From IMG/VR virus record IMGVR_UViG_3300035070_002905, positions 1-64,000 of that record: DNA of 64,000 nt; one strand, 5' to 3'. Origin of the DNA: a virus. Below, piece after piece: positions 38,975 through 46,200 of the stretch; positions within the stretch are counted from its first letter, which is position 1; every line of letters starts with the position of its first letter. A model generated the notes under the pieces. That model saw only the letters and a program-made list of their open reading frames with translations. It ran no database searches and was not told the origin of the DNA. Position numbers and translations under genes: made by a program.

Positions 38975-39488
38975 GGAGATAACTCTTCTATGCGAGATTG
39001 AATACGAGCGCCTGAATAAGCTCCCTAGGAAGACTCGATACCGTCCTCGTGGTACTAAGCCGGGAGATATACGCAATGATATCTTAGAGCAGTTCATAGA
39101 GCTTCTCGAGGATCTGTACTTCGAGGAGTTCGAGGACGAGCTCCCTGGGTACAATCGCATCGATAACTTCTCGTCTGTCTGGATGCCCCGCCTATGGGAT
39201 ATCTGCGAGGGTGGATGGGATCAGATGCACCCTAAGTATCTAACACCTGGTATCTGCTGCTGGGTGTTGACCATGAAGGAGAAGGGTAGGTCCTGGTACT
39301 GGATTGTAAATGAAATCTACGAGTGGGAAGCAGAACACCACTGGAACCTTAACGTTACTAAGAGGAAAGAAAATGTCAAGAACATGGCTAATGAGCGACC
39401 CGCACATCGAACATCAACGGATCGGCGTCTTCCGAGATATTCCCGAGGAGTATCTCGAGGCCGCGGACGGGGACGCGGTACTCGCTAA
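38946..39488 (+). CDS. hypothetical protein, 180 aa, extended over next gene
   Basis: Residues 1-140 are an acidic, aromatic globular protein (LLEDLYFEEFEDELPGYN; WYWIVNEIYEWEAEHHW). The last 38 residues are read from the start of the metallophosphoesterase gene in another frame and become Arg/Gly-rich and low-complexity (YSRGVSRGRGRGRGTR). The out-of-frame overlap is 116 bases, far longer than other overlaps in the window. The original stop may have been lost, leaving an extended tail. Confidence 0.6.
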   Translation: MTYDLEIAIEEITLLCEIEYERLNKLPRKTRYRPRGTKPGDIRNDILEQFIELLEDLYFEEFEDELPGYNRIDNFSSVWMPRLWDICEGGWDQMHPKYLTPGICCWVLTMKEKGRSWYWIVNEIYEWEAEHHWNLNVTKRKENVKNMANERPAHRTSTDRRLPRYSRGVSRGRGRGRGTR

Positions 39489-39945
39489 CACACTACATAT
39501 TCGAGCGGATGTATGCCGCTTCGTTCGTCCACGTGATAAGCTACTTATCCTAGGCGATTCTACCTGGTCCGAGAAGGGGATCCTAGAGATCGCCTCTTGG
39601 CCTGGCGATAAGGAGAACTTCGGCGGTAACCACGATGATCTACACGCCGAGATCTACCTTCAAGCCTTCAGCAATATCCGTGGCTGTAAGAAACTCCGTA
39701 AGGGTCGTGGCTGGGCGAGTCACTTCCCGGTACACGAGCAGGAGCTACGCGGCCACTTCTGTAACCACGGGCATGTACATAGCGCTACCATTCCGGACTG
39801 GCGTTATGTTAACCTGTGCTGTGACAACCTGTATAAGGAGACGGGATTCAACCTGATCTCCCTGGAAGATCTTGACGCCACGCACGCACACCGTCGTGAG
39901 CATAAGGATACTCGAATCATTCTAGCACCGAGGAAGGCGAGTTAA
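39373..39945 (+). CDS. calcineurin-like metallophosphoesterase
   Basis: 190 residues from ATG 39373 (AGGAAAG upstream). Metal motifs in order: WLMSDPHIEH (D-x-H), LILGDSTW (GD), NFGGNHDD (GNH), ASHFPVH and NHGHVHS (GHxH). Typical of small phage metallophosphoesterases related to YfcE-like enzymes; substrate could be RNA 2',3'-cyclic phosphate or nucleotides. It follows the RNA-repair genes, which fits but does not prove an RNA role. Confidence 0.82.
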   Translation: MSRTWLMSDPHIEHQRIGVFRDIPEEYLEAADGDAVLANTLHIRADVCRFVRPRDKLLILGDSTWSEKGILEIASWPGDKENFGGNHDDLHAEIYLQAFSNIRGCKKLRKGRGWASHFPVHEQELRGHFCNHGHVHSATIPDWRYVNLCCDNLYKETGFNLISLEDLDATHAHRREHKDTRIILAPRKAS

Positions 39946-40241
39946 CCAGCTAGTCTGCTACAATTATACAAAATGATACAGGAATGATACAGCCTAAAGC
40001 CTTGATTCTAAAGGGTTTACTGCTATTTGTAGCAATGTAGCAAAATAATCGGTAACTATACACATACTAATAGAGAGAGACATATAAGTTTTGCTAAAGT
40101 CTCTTATTAAATTATTATAAAGTATATACCAATATATTATGCTACAATGCTACATAGGGTGCTCAGGCCAGGTGGGATAAGGGCTGAGGCTGTATCATAC
40201 CCCTGCTACACGTTTGCTACAAATGATACAAGGAATGTGAC
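39946..40241 (+). repeat. AT-rich non-coding region with TGCTACA and ATGATACA repeats (origin or regulatory candidate)
   Basis: About 295 bases with no gene, unusual here. TGCTACA occurs at 39956, 40140, 40148, 40204 and 40215, and inverted (TGTAGCA) at 40028 and 40036. ATGATACA occurs at 39973, 39984 and 40223, and inverted at 40191. Pairs are spaced 8 or 11 bases apart. The centre (40042-40140) is very AT-rich. This iteron-plus-AT-rich layout is like replication origins or multi-operator regions. Confidence 0.6.
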
Positions 40242-40661
40242 ATGAAAGAATTTATACTGGACGGTATAGAAGAGATCCGAGATATTACCAGTGAACTACA
40301 CGCTAAGTACTTGGAGTATATCTCGGGAGAGGATCCTATCTGCGAACGCTTCTACGTCTTCCGCGCTGCTCCAGAAGACTGGAAGGAGCACGGCGGCTAT
40401 CTCCGTACCGGTGATGGAATACCTGGATGGGATCATAGGAATATGGACTGGGAGCGCTATCGTAATATCGACTGGGAGTGGATCATCGAGAATATGGCAG
40501 AGAGTAGCGGCAGTGGAGTAGACTGGGATTCTATTCCAGACGATCTCCAGGATAAAGACTGGCTGTACTCGGCTCTGCAGAGATTCCCAGATAGTTTCTT
40601 TGCGCAGGGCGTCGACGCCGTCCTTCAGAAGAACTTAGGCTCATACAAATACGACTGGTGA
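40242..40661 (+). CDS. hypothetical protein, 139 aa
   Basis: First gene after the repeat region; the upstream TACAAGGAATG supplies the RBS. Trp/Asp-rich (NMDWERYRNIDWEWIIENM; GVDWDSIPDDLQDKDWLY). No motif recognised. Confidence 0.65.
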   Translation: MKEFILDGIEEIRDITSELHAKYLEYISGEDPICERFYVFRAAPEDWKEHGGYLRTGDGIPGWDHRNMDWERYRNIDWEWIIENMAESSGSGVDWDSIPDDLQDKDWLYSALQRFPDSFFAQGVDAVLQKNLGSYKYDW

Positions 40662-40665
40662 TTTA

Positions 40666-41229
40666 ATGGCAAAGCTACACTACCACTACAGTGCAATGAA
40701 TGCAGGTAAGTCTTCGCACCTACTACAGGCTGCGTTTAACTACCAGGAGCGCGGCATGAAGGTCGCTCTATTTAACTTCCAAGGAGATACTCGTTTCGGA
40801 GAGGGCGTAATCGCCAGCCGTATCGGTCTGCAAATGCCGGCCGTACCGTTTAACGCCGAGACTGAATTCCTCGAGGAGATCTATAAGTTCGAAGACGTAG
40901 ACTGCATCTTCGTCGACGAGGCGCAGTTCCTGACGAAGGTTCAGGTAGAGTCCCTGACGAACCTAGTAGACCGTTACGATATTCCGGTAATGGCATACGG
41001 ACTTCGTACCGACTTCCTACTGGAACCATTCGAAGGCTCTAAGTATCTATTGGCCTGGGCCGATGAGATCAACGAGATTCCGTCTATCTGTACCTGCGGT
41101 CGTAAGGCCCGTGCAGTAGTTCGTATGGATGACGGTCGCGCGGTGACCTCTGGAGATCAGGTGGTCATCGGAGATTCGAACTACGTGAGTCTATGTCGTC
41201 GCTGCTATAAGGAGGCTATCAATGAGTAG
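40666..41229 (+). CDS. tdk: thymidine kinase
   Basis: 187 residues. P-loop MNAGKSSHL (11-19), DCIFVDEAQFL (85-95, DExQ), AYGLRTDF (substrate loop) and two zinc pairs CTCG (near 144) and CRRCYKE (near 178), all as in class II Tdk. It phosphorylates thymidine for phage DNA synthesis. Length matches family norms. Confidence 0.95.
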   Translation: MAKLHYHYSAMNAGKSSHLLQAAFNYQERGMKVALFNFQGDTRFGEGVIASRIGLQMPAVPFNAETEFLEEIYKFEDVDCIFVDEAQFLTKVQVESLTNLVDRYDIPVMAYGLRTDFLLEPFEGSKYLLAWADEINEIPSICTCGRKARAVVRMDDGRAVTSGDQVVIGDSNYVSLCRRCYKEAINE

Positions 41230-41237
41230 TCACAGAC

Positions 41238-41291
41238 GTCGCCTACGCCTCTCTGCGAGGCGTTAGTACGTCCAGGGAACACTTAGGCGAC
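41238..41291 (+). ncRNA. structured RNA candidate in tdk downstream gap
   Basis: An outer 7-bp stem GTCGCCT/AGGCGAC (41238-41244 with 41285-41291) encloses a perfect 7-bp hairpin ACGCCTC-TCTGC-GAGGCGT (41245-41263), coaxial with it, and a 21-base single-stranded part. The two stems are adjacent, which is typical of folded RNA elements. No T tract follows, so it is not a normal terminator. Confidence 0.45.
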
Positions 41292-41338
41292 ATATCTTAA
41301 TAACCTCTCACAGGGCTACACAGCTCGTAGGATACAGC

Positions 41339-41701
41339 ATGAACATTACAATAGGTAACAAGGAAGTAGGTGAGGCCATTCGTCGATACATCAAATCGGA
41401 GACCGGCATGGATGCCGAGGGTGATATCGCCTGGGATATCGGCGGAGATCATCCCGGCGAGCCACGTATCATTGGCATCCATTCCGAGATCAGGATCGAC
41501 GTTAATGTGGATATAAAAAAGCCTGCGCCCGACTTGAGTAAACCCACACCTCGTAAAATAAATGATCTAGGGGATATCTTTAGGGATAGAGCCATCGAGC
41601 GAGGTCTACCATACCAAGAGCCACAGCCTCGGTGGCAGCACCCTCACTACCAACCGCACACGATATTATGTAAGGGACAACATGTGGATACCAAGGCATA
41701 G
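41339..41701 (+). CDS. hypothetical protein, 120 aa
   Basis: N-terminal half globular (ITIGNKEVGEAIRRYIKSETG; EIRIDVNVDIKKP), C-terminal half Pro/His/Gln-rich and probably disordered. The RBS is weak (TAGGATACAGC). It overlaps the GroES-like gene by 20 bases. Confidence 0.55.
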   Translation: MNITIGNKEVGEAIRRYIKSETGMDAEGDIAWDIGGDHPGEPRIIGIHSEIRIDVNVDIKKPAPDLSKPTPRKINDLGDIFRDRAIERGLPYQEPQPRWQHPHYQPHTILCKGQHVDTKA

Positions 41702-41930
41702 CTACGCTTTAATTCAGGAAGATCCTCCTAAGCGTATCAGCAACATCATCGAAGCAACTATACACGAAGTTCCCTCTGACGAGGGTACTGTCATTCACGG
41801 CGGCGACACCGACCTAGAGATAGGTCAACGTGTTAAATTTAAACGTCATTTCACTACTACTGATATCGACGGCCAACTACTAATTAACGACAAGGATATA
41901 ATCGCATGCTTAGCGCCTACCAAGTCTTAG
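41682..41930 (+). CDS. GroES-like co-chaperonin (tentative)
   Basis: 82 residues. The order of elements fits Cpn10: an initial strand (YALIQED), [20 protein letters not shown] (the G-x-V-xx-G turn), [12 protein letters not shown] (GD-x-V-x-F), then [16 protein letters not shown]. The mobile loop would be [12 protein letters not shown]4 Gp31 and RB49 CocO are phage replacements for GroES. The sequence is shorter than GroES (97), and the match is judged by eye. Confidence 0.5.
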   Translation: MWIPRHSYALIQEDPPKRISNIIEATIHEVPSDEGTVIHGGDTDLEIGQRVKFKRHFTTTDIDGQLLINDKDIIACLAPTKS

Positions 41931-42274
41931 ATGCACACGAAGAAGATATGATCGGTTCAATCTGGATCGTAGAAGACGGGACAGCGCGATGCGTTGCCGG
42001 TCGTAAGGATATGGAAGGCCTAGTAGTAGAAGAGTCTGATCTTCTATTCCTAGAGAGCCGACCTGTAGAAGTAAAGACCTGCCCTAAAGTAGAAGGCGGT
42101 CAACACCTCAATGTGAACGTACTGGATCGAGAGACGCTGATGGACGCAGCTGAGAATCCCGAGAAGTACCCTCAGTTAACCATCCGAGTCTCTGGATATG
42201 CAGTGCGTTTTAACTCACTGACTAAGGAGCAACAACAGGATGTCATCAACCGGACCTTCACAGAAGCAGTCTAA
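41906..42274 (+). CDS. grcA: autonomous glycyl radical cofactor (GrcA/YfiD-like)
   Basis: 122 residues. The C-terminal half ([19 protein letters not shown], then [16 protein letters not shown]) is nearly identical to the C-terminus of pyruvate formate-lyase and GrcA; Gly97 in RVSGYAV is the radical site. GrcA replaces the damaged C-terminus of PflB after oxygen exposure. T4 carries a homologue. The N-terminal 60 residues are unlike E. coli GrcA. It would keep mixed-acid metabolism active in an infected, oxygen-fluctuating host. Confidence 0.9.
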   Translation: MLSAYQVLDAHEEDMIGSIWIVEDGTARCVAGRKDMEGLVVEESDLLFLESRPVEVKTCPKVEGGQHLNVNVLDRETLMDAAENPEKYPQLTIRVSGYAVRFNSLTKEQQQDVINRTFTEAV

Positions 42275-42386
42275 TCCGGTAGCTAAGTACGCCCGTGACT
42301 TTAACGTCGCGGCCGTACACCGGGACCGTAAGAAAGATAATCGTAAAGGTTATCGCAAACACAAAGGCTCCTACGGGGGCCTTTAA
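42240..42386 (+). CDS. 48-aa basic protein
   Basis: Encodes [20 protein letters not shown]...GSYGGL. AAGGAG lies upstream; it overlaps grcA by 35 bases. Strongly basic ([16 protein letters not shown]), likely nucleic-acid binding. Its last codons and stop form the following terminator stem. Confidence 0.55.
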   Translation: MSSTGPSQKQSNPVAKYARDFNVAAVHRDRKKDNRKGYRKHKGSYGGL

Positions 42387-42393
42387 TTTTTTT
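42363..42393 (+). terminator. rho-independent terminator overlapping a CDS end
   Basis: AAAGGCTCC-TACG-GGGGCCTTT (42363-42384, one G-T pair) then AATTTTTTT. The stop codon TAA (42384-42386) sits at the foot of the stem. Confidence 0.85.
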
Positions 42394-42413
42394 AGCTCAA
42401 CTTAAGTCCTAAA

Positions 42414-42436
42414 AATTGTTATAAGTAATATGTAAG
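42414..42436 (+). promoter_or_regulatory. promoter-like motif
   Basis: ATTGTTATAAGTAATATGTA: canonical copy of the plus-strand motif, 30 bases after a terminator and about 38 bases before the next ATG, exactly where a promoter is expected. Confidence 0.7.
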
Positions 42437-42472
42437 GATGTATATTATTTGTCGTAATTAAAGGATATTATT

Positions 42473-43105
42473 ATGAAAAAGCTAATAGCGTTGTTATTTG
42501 TACTTATACTTTCAGGCTGTGCTAATGGAATACCTACTATGAGTTATTCTAGTACTACGCCGGAAGCCCTTGAGAATACTGAAAAACTATTCGTCGGAGT
42601 CCCCGTACTGCTAAGTATGGAAGGTTCTTCTGCACGTCTTAATGAGGACTGGATCGTCACCGTTAAGCACAACTCGCTAATCATGGGTCTACAAGGAGTA
42701 GAATCCTACGAACACCCTACGTGTGATATAGCATTGATTAAATCTAAAGGAGATAACGTAGTACCTACAGGTAAGTTGTATTCAAACGATAAGGTAGTCC
42801 ATGTCGGCTATCCCGTTGGAATGCCCCTGTCTGTGAATGAAGGAGTTTACCTAGGAGATACCTCCGTTCGAGGTTGGGGTGAATGTTCTTACTCTGCTAC
42901 TACCGGAGTCGTAATGAGCGGTATGAGTGGAGGTGGCGTGTATAACGCCGCAGGAGAATTAGTAGGAGTAAACCATGGGTTTGCTACGGGTGAGCTAGTC
43001 TGGCCCGACGGACGCACGGCAGATTCGCCAGCAGTATTCCTATCGCTATTCGCGGTAGAGGATTGGATCGAAGAAGTAACAGGTTTAAAGTTGTATGCTA
43101 ATTAA
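42473..43105 (+). CDS. periplasmic trypsin-like serine protease lipoprotein
   Basis: 210 residues. Lipobox LSGC with Cys16 (MKKLIALLFVLILSGC). A chymotrypsin-fold protease follows with a complete catalytic set: WIVTVKHN (His66), CDIALIK (Asp85) and GVVMSGMSGGGVYN (Ser152, GxSGG). GVNHGF is the usual late strand. Such proteins cut envelope or secreted proteins. It is the second periplasmic protease in the window besides the ClpP-like one. Promoter and RBS are directly upstream, so its expression is independent. Confidence 0.85.
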   Translation: MKKLIALLFVLILSGCANGIPTMSYSSTTPEALENTEKLFVGVPVLLSMEGSSARLNEDWIVTVKHNSLIMGLQGVESYEHPTCDIALIKSKGDNVVPTGKLYSNDKVVHVGYPVGMPLSVNEGVYLGDTSVRGWGECSYSATTGVVMSGMSGGGVYNAAGELVGVNHGFATGELVWPDGRTADSPAVFLSLFAVEDWIEEVTGLKLYAN

Positions 43106-43153
43106 TAACAGAGGGCATTTTCGAGTGTCCTCGATTATTAACTAGGAGATACC

Positions 43154-43579
43154 ATGAGACTACTATTATTATTAATGTCGTTCAGCCTACAGGCGCATCC
43201 ATTAGATGAGCTTGTAGATATATTCGACGAGCTACAGTACGATACCGTAGAGCAGTGCCAGGAGATTATCGATACCAATCCGGTAGCAGTCCCCGAGTCA
43301 CCGCAATGCCAGTACCTAGCAGAGAAGGGTGCGCGAGTCATCGAGGTCATCGCCCTGAGCATGGCCGCCGAGGGGATCCCTGTACATAAAGATAATCGTC
43401 GCGAGCTAATCACTCCGGCGATATTGGAGGTAGGTCTATTCGATGCTACCGTAGTAATAGCTGATGCCATGGACGTCTCGGACGCCTCTGTGTACATCGG
43501 CAAGAATCACCCAGAGATGGTTGAAAAGTATATTCGTCCAGAGATGGTCGACACGTTAACTAAAGCAGGTTTATTATGA
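43154..43579 (+). CDS. exported protein, 141 aa
   Basis: Short signal peptide (MRLLLLLMSFSLQAHP). The mature part is acidic and helical with a Cys pair (EQCQEI, PQCQYL). AGGAG RBS. No motif recognised. Overlaps the HD gene by 4 bases. Confidence 0.65.
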   Translation: MRLLLLLMSFSLQAHPLDELVDIFDELQYDTVEQCQEIIDTNPVAVPESPQCQYLAEKGARVIEVIALSMAAEGIPVHKDNRRELITPAILEVGLFDATVVIADAMDVSDASVYIGKNHPEMVEKYIRPEMVDTLTKAGLL

Positions 43580-44229
43580 AACACTATTATGAATTTTTAT
43601 TAGAACTACCCGTACACCTACTGTCAGATTCATACGAGTACATTAAACGCTCGGATGCCGCTCATAACGAGGAGCATATCCGTGCCGTTGTACGTGCTGC
43701 AGATGATCTGGCAGATCGTTCAGAACTACCCCCGTCTATCCGTCCGCATCTAATGGCGGCGGCGTTGATGCACGACCTAGGCTGTGCCATTCGCGGTGGT
43801 CGAGATATCCACGAGACTCTCTCGGCTCAGATCGCCTACGGCTTACTTAAGGATTGCGGCATGTACCTAGAGCCTAACATCGTTCTACCGGCCATCCGTA
43901 AGCACCGTGCAAGTTACACCGGTGAACGTACCGGTAAGATCGAGAAGATCCTCGCAGCGGCAGATCGTTGCGATACCCTAAACCTAGGCCTGCTGTTCTA
44001 CCGTTCGGCTGTATACGCTATGGATGCCTATGATGTCTGTGAGGATGTCGCAATCGCCCATAGCCATGAGCACATCGCTACTAAGTACAAGTCGACCGGC
44101 CGCGGCTGTCTACTGAATAACTGTATGATGATGGAGTTCTACCCAGAAGAATGCCGCGAGATTACTGCGCGCATGGAAACTATCACCGTCGAAGAAGTAC
44201 GTCAACTAGTTATGGAGTTTAAGAAATGA
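43576..44229 (+). CDS. HD-domain phosphohydrolase
   Basis: 217 residues. AAHNEEHIRAVVR (His29/His33 region), LMHDLGCAIRGG (HD near 71-72), KHRASYTG (His near 115) and AADRCDTLNLG (Asp near 135) give the full H-HD-H-D set of HD hydrolases. Substrate unknown; phage HD proteins include nucleotide and cyclic-nucleotide hydrolases. It is translationally coupled to the Rha-like gene. Confidence 0.78.
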   Translation: MKHYYEFLLELPVHLLSDSYEYIKRSDAAHNEEHIRAVVRAADDLADRSELPPSIRPHLMAAALMHDLGCAIRGGRDIHETLSAQIAYGLLKDCGMYLEPNIVLPAIRKHRASYTGERTGKIEKILAAADRCDTLNLGLLFYRSAVYAMDAYDVCEDVAIAHSHEHIATKYKSTGRGCLLNNCMMMEFYPEECREITARMETITVEEVRQLVMEFKK

Positions 44230-44660
44230 GCTTAGTTACTAATACGCAAAACCTAGCAGTTACTACTAGCCGCAAGATCGCAGATACTTTCGGTAAGCAG
44301 CATAAGCACGTACTTCGCGATATCGAATCGTACCTAGGTATGAAAGATCTTATTCTAAGTCCAGACCTGGACCTAGATTTTTCCGTTAACATTCAAGAAC
44401 TTGAAGGCGGCAATGGACGAGGCAAGGAGTACATCCTATCTGAAAGTGCCTGCACGCTAGTCATTATGTCGTACACCGGACCTCGCGCGATGGACTTTAA
44501 GAAGTCGTACATCCGGGAGTTCAACCGTATGCGCGGCTACTTGACTGCACGAGATTCTGCTCTGGCAGATTATGATGAGGATCGTGAAGATCCTGGAGAT
44601 AAATACGAGTTCGCTCGCATCGATGGTTTCCACGGTGTATTGGAGGACTTAGGGTTATAA
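44226..44660 (+). CDS. Rha family phage regulatory protein
   Basis: 144 residues. NLAVTTSRKIADTFGKQHKHVLRDIE is the pRha signature (TSRxIAExFGKxHKxVLRDI), followed by YILSESACTLVIMSYTG...MDFKKSYIREFNRM as in Rha/ORF6N proteins. In lambdoid phages Rha interferes with infection under certain host states; the DNA- or protein-binding role is inferred by family. Usually Rha sits in temperate phages, so its presence in this genome is notable. Confidence 0.85.
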   Translation: MSLVTNTQNLAVTTSRKIADTFGKQHKHVLRDIESYLGMKDLILSPDLDLDFSVNIQELEGGNGRGKEYILSESACTLVIMSYTGPRAMDFKKSYIREFNRMRGYLTARDSALADYDEDREDPGDKYEFARIDGFHGVLEDLGL

Positions 44661-44673
44661 TTAAGGAGACATT

Positions 44674-44739
44674 ATGAGACGTTCAACTAAACTACGTCAA
44701 CGTAAGCGCCTATGGGCGTTCTATCAAAACAAAAAGTAA
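44674..44739 (+). CDS. 21-aa basic micro-protein
   Basis: Encodes MRRSTKLRQRKRLWAFYQNK plus K with a strong AAGGAG 8 bases upstream and 10 of 21 residues basic. The good RBS favours translation; likely RNA or DNA binding or a host-directed peptide. Confidence 0.5.
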   Translation: MRRSTKLRQRKRLWAFYQNKK

Positions 44740-44747
44740 GGTATCTT

Positions 44748-45320
44748 ATGTACAGCAAAGCGTTAACTGAAATGATGAAGGTGGCTACCGAGCACGGTCT
44801 AACGGCCGATACTCTAGTTATGACTGAAGAGATGTCTGGGGATTGGAAGAGTAAGGTAGGAGAGGCCCTTCCAGAGGACTTCGAAGGCCTGTCTCCAGAA
44901 ACCATGGGCATGCTTAAGATTATCATCCACCCTCTACCGGAGAATCATCTAGTTCTCCAGGAAAGTGAGTACGTCAAGGGCCAGGTAATCTGGGATGGCG
45001 AGAAGGCAGCCTACGCAGGTATCCCTAAGAATCCTACAGATCCTGTAGACGTTCTTAATGATATGATCTATGATAAGTTCGTCAGCTGTGCCAAGATGGA
45101 AGACGGCGAGCGAGTCGCCTTGATCGTCATCACTGAAGCCTGTAAGCCGGCCATGATGAAAGTCTGGGATAAGATCTACACTCCTTACGGCGGGTACCAG
45201 CTCCATATCGTACCTACTGAAGGCTACATCATCTCGTTCGCAGGCCAGAGTACCGATACTCTAGCGTTAATGGACATCTTGGATCCTGAAGTAGTGGAGG
45301 AACTATGCAAGCGTATATAG
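44748..45320 (+). CDS. hypothetical protein, 190 aa
   Basis: ATG 44748 is used because it lies after the micro-protein stop. Soluble acidic protein with a helical start (KALTEMMKVATEHGL) and a beta-rich end (GGYQLHIVPTEGYIISFAGQ). No family recognised. Overlaps the next gene by 16 bases. Confidence 0.6.
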   Translation: MYSKALTEMMKVATEHGLTADTLVMTEEMSGDWKSKVGEALPEDFEGLSPETMGMLKIIIHPLPENHLVLQESEYVKGQVIWDGEKAAYAGIPKNPTDPVDVLNDMIYDKFVSCAKMEDGERVALIVITEACKPAMMKVWDKIYTPYGGYQLHIVPTEGYIISFAGQSTDTLALMDILDPEVVEELCKRI

Positions 45321-45700
45321 ACGGAAGACTAGAACACAGCTGGAGCTGGGTGTATTTCCATGCGGCTCTTAACGATCTGATGGATGAGATACAAGACGCT
45401 CAGTACGCCGCCGGCGAGATTGATCATACCGTTCCGGGAGACCTAGTCTCTGCCGACGTAGATCAGCAGGAGGCTCCCCTCGGAATCTCCCCTGTGAATA
45501 TCCCCAACCCAGATAAAGATGATCCGGGAGAGGAGGAATTCCTTAAAGCCACCCTCTACATGTGGGAGGACGGGAGTACCTCTCGGGGAGTCCAAGGGGA
45601 GTACAACCGACGTCGCGGCTTGATCATTCTAAACGATGACGAGCAGAAACATCACGACTATGCACGTAAGTGTATGGAGGAACGTAAGGGGTCTCTATGA
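45305..45700 (+). CDS. hypothetical acidic protein, 131 aa
   Basis: Acidic with a helical start and a Pro/Asp-rich middle (NIPNPDKDDPGEEEF). The second half (EDGSTSRGVQGEYNRRRGLII) may be beta. Overlaps the next gene by 4 bases. Confidence 0.55.
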   Translation: MQAYIDGRLEHSWSWVYFHAALNDLMDEIQDAQYAAGEIDHTVPGDLVSADVDQQEAPLGISPVNIPNPDKDDPGEEEFLKATLYMWEDGSTSRGVQGEYNRRRGLIILNDDEQKHHDYARKCMEERKGSL

Positions 45701-45915
45701 GTAAACTAGGCGCTGCTGGACATACATTCGATGTCCTTCAGGCCGGCTATGAAATCCATAAGTACCGAAAGGGTAAAATAGGTAAGAGGGCTCTAGCAGA
45801 GAATCTCTCTATTGTTGGAGCCGGAGTAGTCGGCGGTATATTTGGTGGTGTTATCGGAGGCCTTGCAGCGGGAGCTGCAGCTGGTCGTCTGGTAGACCAC
45901 CTCAAGAAGGCTTAG
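45697..45915 (+). CDS. glycine-zipper membrane protein, 72 aa
   Basis: A basic helical start and then IVGAGVVGGIFGGVIGGLAA, a classic Gly-zipper (GxxxG repeats) typical of membrane-inserting or oligomerising helices. Its stop codon lies in the loop of the following terminator. Confidence 0.65.
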   Translation: MSKLGAAGHTFDVLQAGYEIHKYRKGKIGKRALAENLSIVGAGVVGGIFGGVIGGLAAGAAAGRLVDHLKKA

Positions 45916-45926
45916 GCCTTCTTTTT
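45904..45926 (+). terminator. rho-independent terminator overlapping CDS end
   Basis: AAGAAGGC-TTAG-GCCTTCTT (45904-45923) followed by TTT. The tetraloop contains the TAG stop of the Gly-zipper gene. Confidence 0.8.
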
Positions 45927-45942
45927 CGCTTAAGGAAGAAAC

Positions 45943-46200
45943 ATGAACGAGCCAATCAACTCGTACGAAGGCTGGATGATTAATCCGGCGTACTTAACAC
46001 CAGCGCATATGGGTCAGTTCCGGCCTGCGTATAAGGAGAACAAGATGTCATTGAAAGAGAAGGCTCTACGAATCGCTAAGGGTAACGACGGCGAAGTCGA
46101 GAAGGGTGAAGCTAAGAAATTCCATAAGAATATGAAGGATATGAAAGATGACGGCAAACTTAACCGATCAGCGGAGCTTGCAGCTAAAGCGCGCAAGTGA
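45943..46200 (+). CDS. basic protein, 85 aa
   Basis: AAGGAAG RBS. N-terminal part with Pro/Tyr (GWMINPAYLTPAHMGQF), C-terminal part Lys-rich and helical (KKFHKNMKDMKDDGKLNRS). The last 53 bases overlap the next gene in another frame. Confidence 0.55.
   Translation: MNEPINSYEGWMINPAYLTPAHMGQFRPAYKENKMSLKEKALRIAKGNDGEVEKGEAKKFHKNMKDMKDDGKLNRSAELAAKARK

Noticed and set aside
43106-43153. Terminator after the trypsin-like protease gene
   Set aside because: GAGGGCA...GTGTCCTC pairs only partly and there is no T tract; the next gene is probably co-transcribed.
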